Translations under genes and position numbers: made by a program
The notes under the pieces: generated by a model
The model's database searches: none
Seen by the model: only the letters and a program-made list of their open reading frames with translations
Told to the model about the DNA's origin: nothing
In this document: in pieces, positions 31,755 to 32,179 of the stretch
Layout of the letters: the number at the start of each line of letters is the position of its first letter
Numbering within the stretch: the stretch's first letter is position 1
Assembly (NCBI RefSeq): GCF_000717875.1
Contig: NZ_JOCT01000044.1
Span: 1-32,179, forward strand
Source: Streptomyces sp. NRRL S-455
GTDB lineage: Bacteria; Actinomycetota; Actinomycetes; Streptomycetales; Streptomycetaceae
Direction: 5' to 3'
DNA length: 32,179 nucleotides

Positions 31755-32179
31755 GTGAACGGCAAGCTCAACGGGCATATTCGCGAACGTCTGCTGGCGA
31801 CGAACTTCTGGCACCTCGCGACGGTGGGTGCGGACGGAGCGCCTCAGGTGTCGCCCATGTGGGCGGACATCGAAGGGGAGTACGTCATGGTCAACACCTC
31901 GATCGGGCGGGTGAAGGAGGAAAACCTGCGGCGCAATCCATACGTTTCGCTGTCCCACCACGACCCGGAGAACCCGTACGACCGGGCCGAGATCCGGGGG
32001 AAGGTCGTCCGGTTCGTGGAGGGTGAGGAGGCCGAGCGGGCGATGGACCGGCTCGCGCGCAAGTACCTCGGAGAGGACCGGTACCCGTGGCTGCTGCCCG
32101 GGGAGCGCCGGGTGATGCTGCTGATCGAGCCGACGCGGGTGCGGATGCTGCGGGGTGTGGAGCCGTTCCGGGCGGGGGT
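31755..32179 (+). CDS. PPOX-class F420-dependent protein, 3-prime end cut by the window
   Basis: The first 141 codons are open to the window edge with no stop. The split-barrel flavin/F420-binding fold is recognisable: LATNFWHLATVGADGAPQVSPMWADIEGEYVMVNT, then RVKEENLRRNPYVSLSHHD, then RAEIRGKVVRFVEGEEAERAMDRLARKYLG and the closing MLLIEPTRVRML strand. It resembles the pyridoxamine-phosphate-oxidase-like, probably F420-dependent, family (TIGR03618 type), a group of small reductases of mostly unknown substrate. The start is GTG at 31755, with a weak AAAGGCGG site about 9 bases upstream. Only a few residues are likely missing, since the family is about 140-150 residues long. Confidence 0.88.
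   Translation, partial: MNGKLNGHIRERLLATNFWHLATVGADGAPQVSPMWADIEGEYVMVNTSIGRVKEENLRRNPYVSLSHHDPENPYDRAEIRGKVVRFVEGEEAERAMDRLARKYLGEDRYPWLLPGERRVMLLIEPTRVRMLRGVEPFRAG

Overview
The window reads as chromosomal Streptomyces DNA. Base composition is very GC-rich and G/C dominates third codon positions. Many starts are GTG, genes often overlap by 4 bases (GTGA or ATGA), and the gene order (two-component system, AbsC-type MarR, AIM24 proteins, isobutyryl-CoA mutase, then pyk-ackA-pta-pfkA) matches what I remember of the S. coelicolor core chromosome around SCO5403-SCO5426. That match comes from memory, not from a search.

Layout. 1-3072: a 75-base extragenic hairpin element, a secreted PepSY protein, and a divergent OmpR-type response regulator/sensor kinase pair. 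3077-6597: a MarR regulator (AbsC-like), an operon of three AIM24-family proteins, and a two-gene unit of a DUF3817 membrane protein and a thiamine-binding MTH1187-family protein. 6826-16682: a type II polyketide cluster of the whiE/spore-pigment kind. It has SchA/CurD protein, cupin, KS-alpha, KS-beta, ACP, aromatase/cyclase and TcmI-type cyclase on the plus strand. These are followed by a minus-strand amidohydrolase and FAD monooxygenase, then a plus-strand P450 and a small ABM-type monooxygenase. 16715-19382: MarR regulator, a second DUF3817 protein and icmA. 19501-21323: TetR regulator and a thioredoxin/TPR protein. 21324-21945: a hairpin-rich stretch with no convincing gene. 21946-24649: a three-gene exported/membrane set (DUF6230, DUF6114, LEA-like surface protein). 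24794-30828: pyk, ackA and pta on the minus strand and pfkA divergent. The window ends with a helix-turn-helix regulator and a truncated F420/PPOX protein.

How the genes work together. The pigment genes supply a minimal polyketide synthase, two ring-forming enzymes and a tailoring set (FAD oxygenase, P450, ABM oxygenases, cupin, amidohydrolase). There is no ketoreductase, transporter, resistance gene or SARP activator, which fits a developmentally controlled pigment better than a secreted antibiotic. The pyk/ackA/pta/pfkA block covers lower glycolysis and the acetyl-CoA to acetate branch. icmA interconverts isobutyryl- and n-butyryl-CoA and so links valine breakdown to acyl-CoA supply.

The observations most worth following are: a 24-base perfect palindrome lying in the spacer of the apparent icmA promoter; the hairpin-dense leader before the DUF6230 operon and that uncharacterised operon itself; four helically phased CTGA repeats between the PepSY gene and its two-component system; a P450 with a lysine at the I-helix acid position; and a SchA/CurD protein built from an internal duplication plus an ABM domain that recurs as a separate gene at the other end of the cluster.
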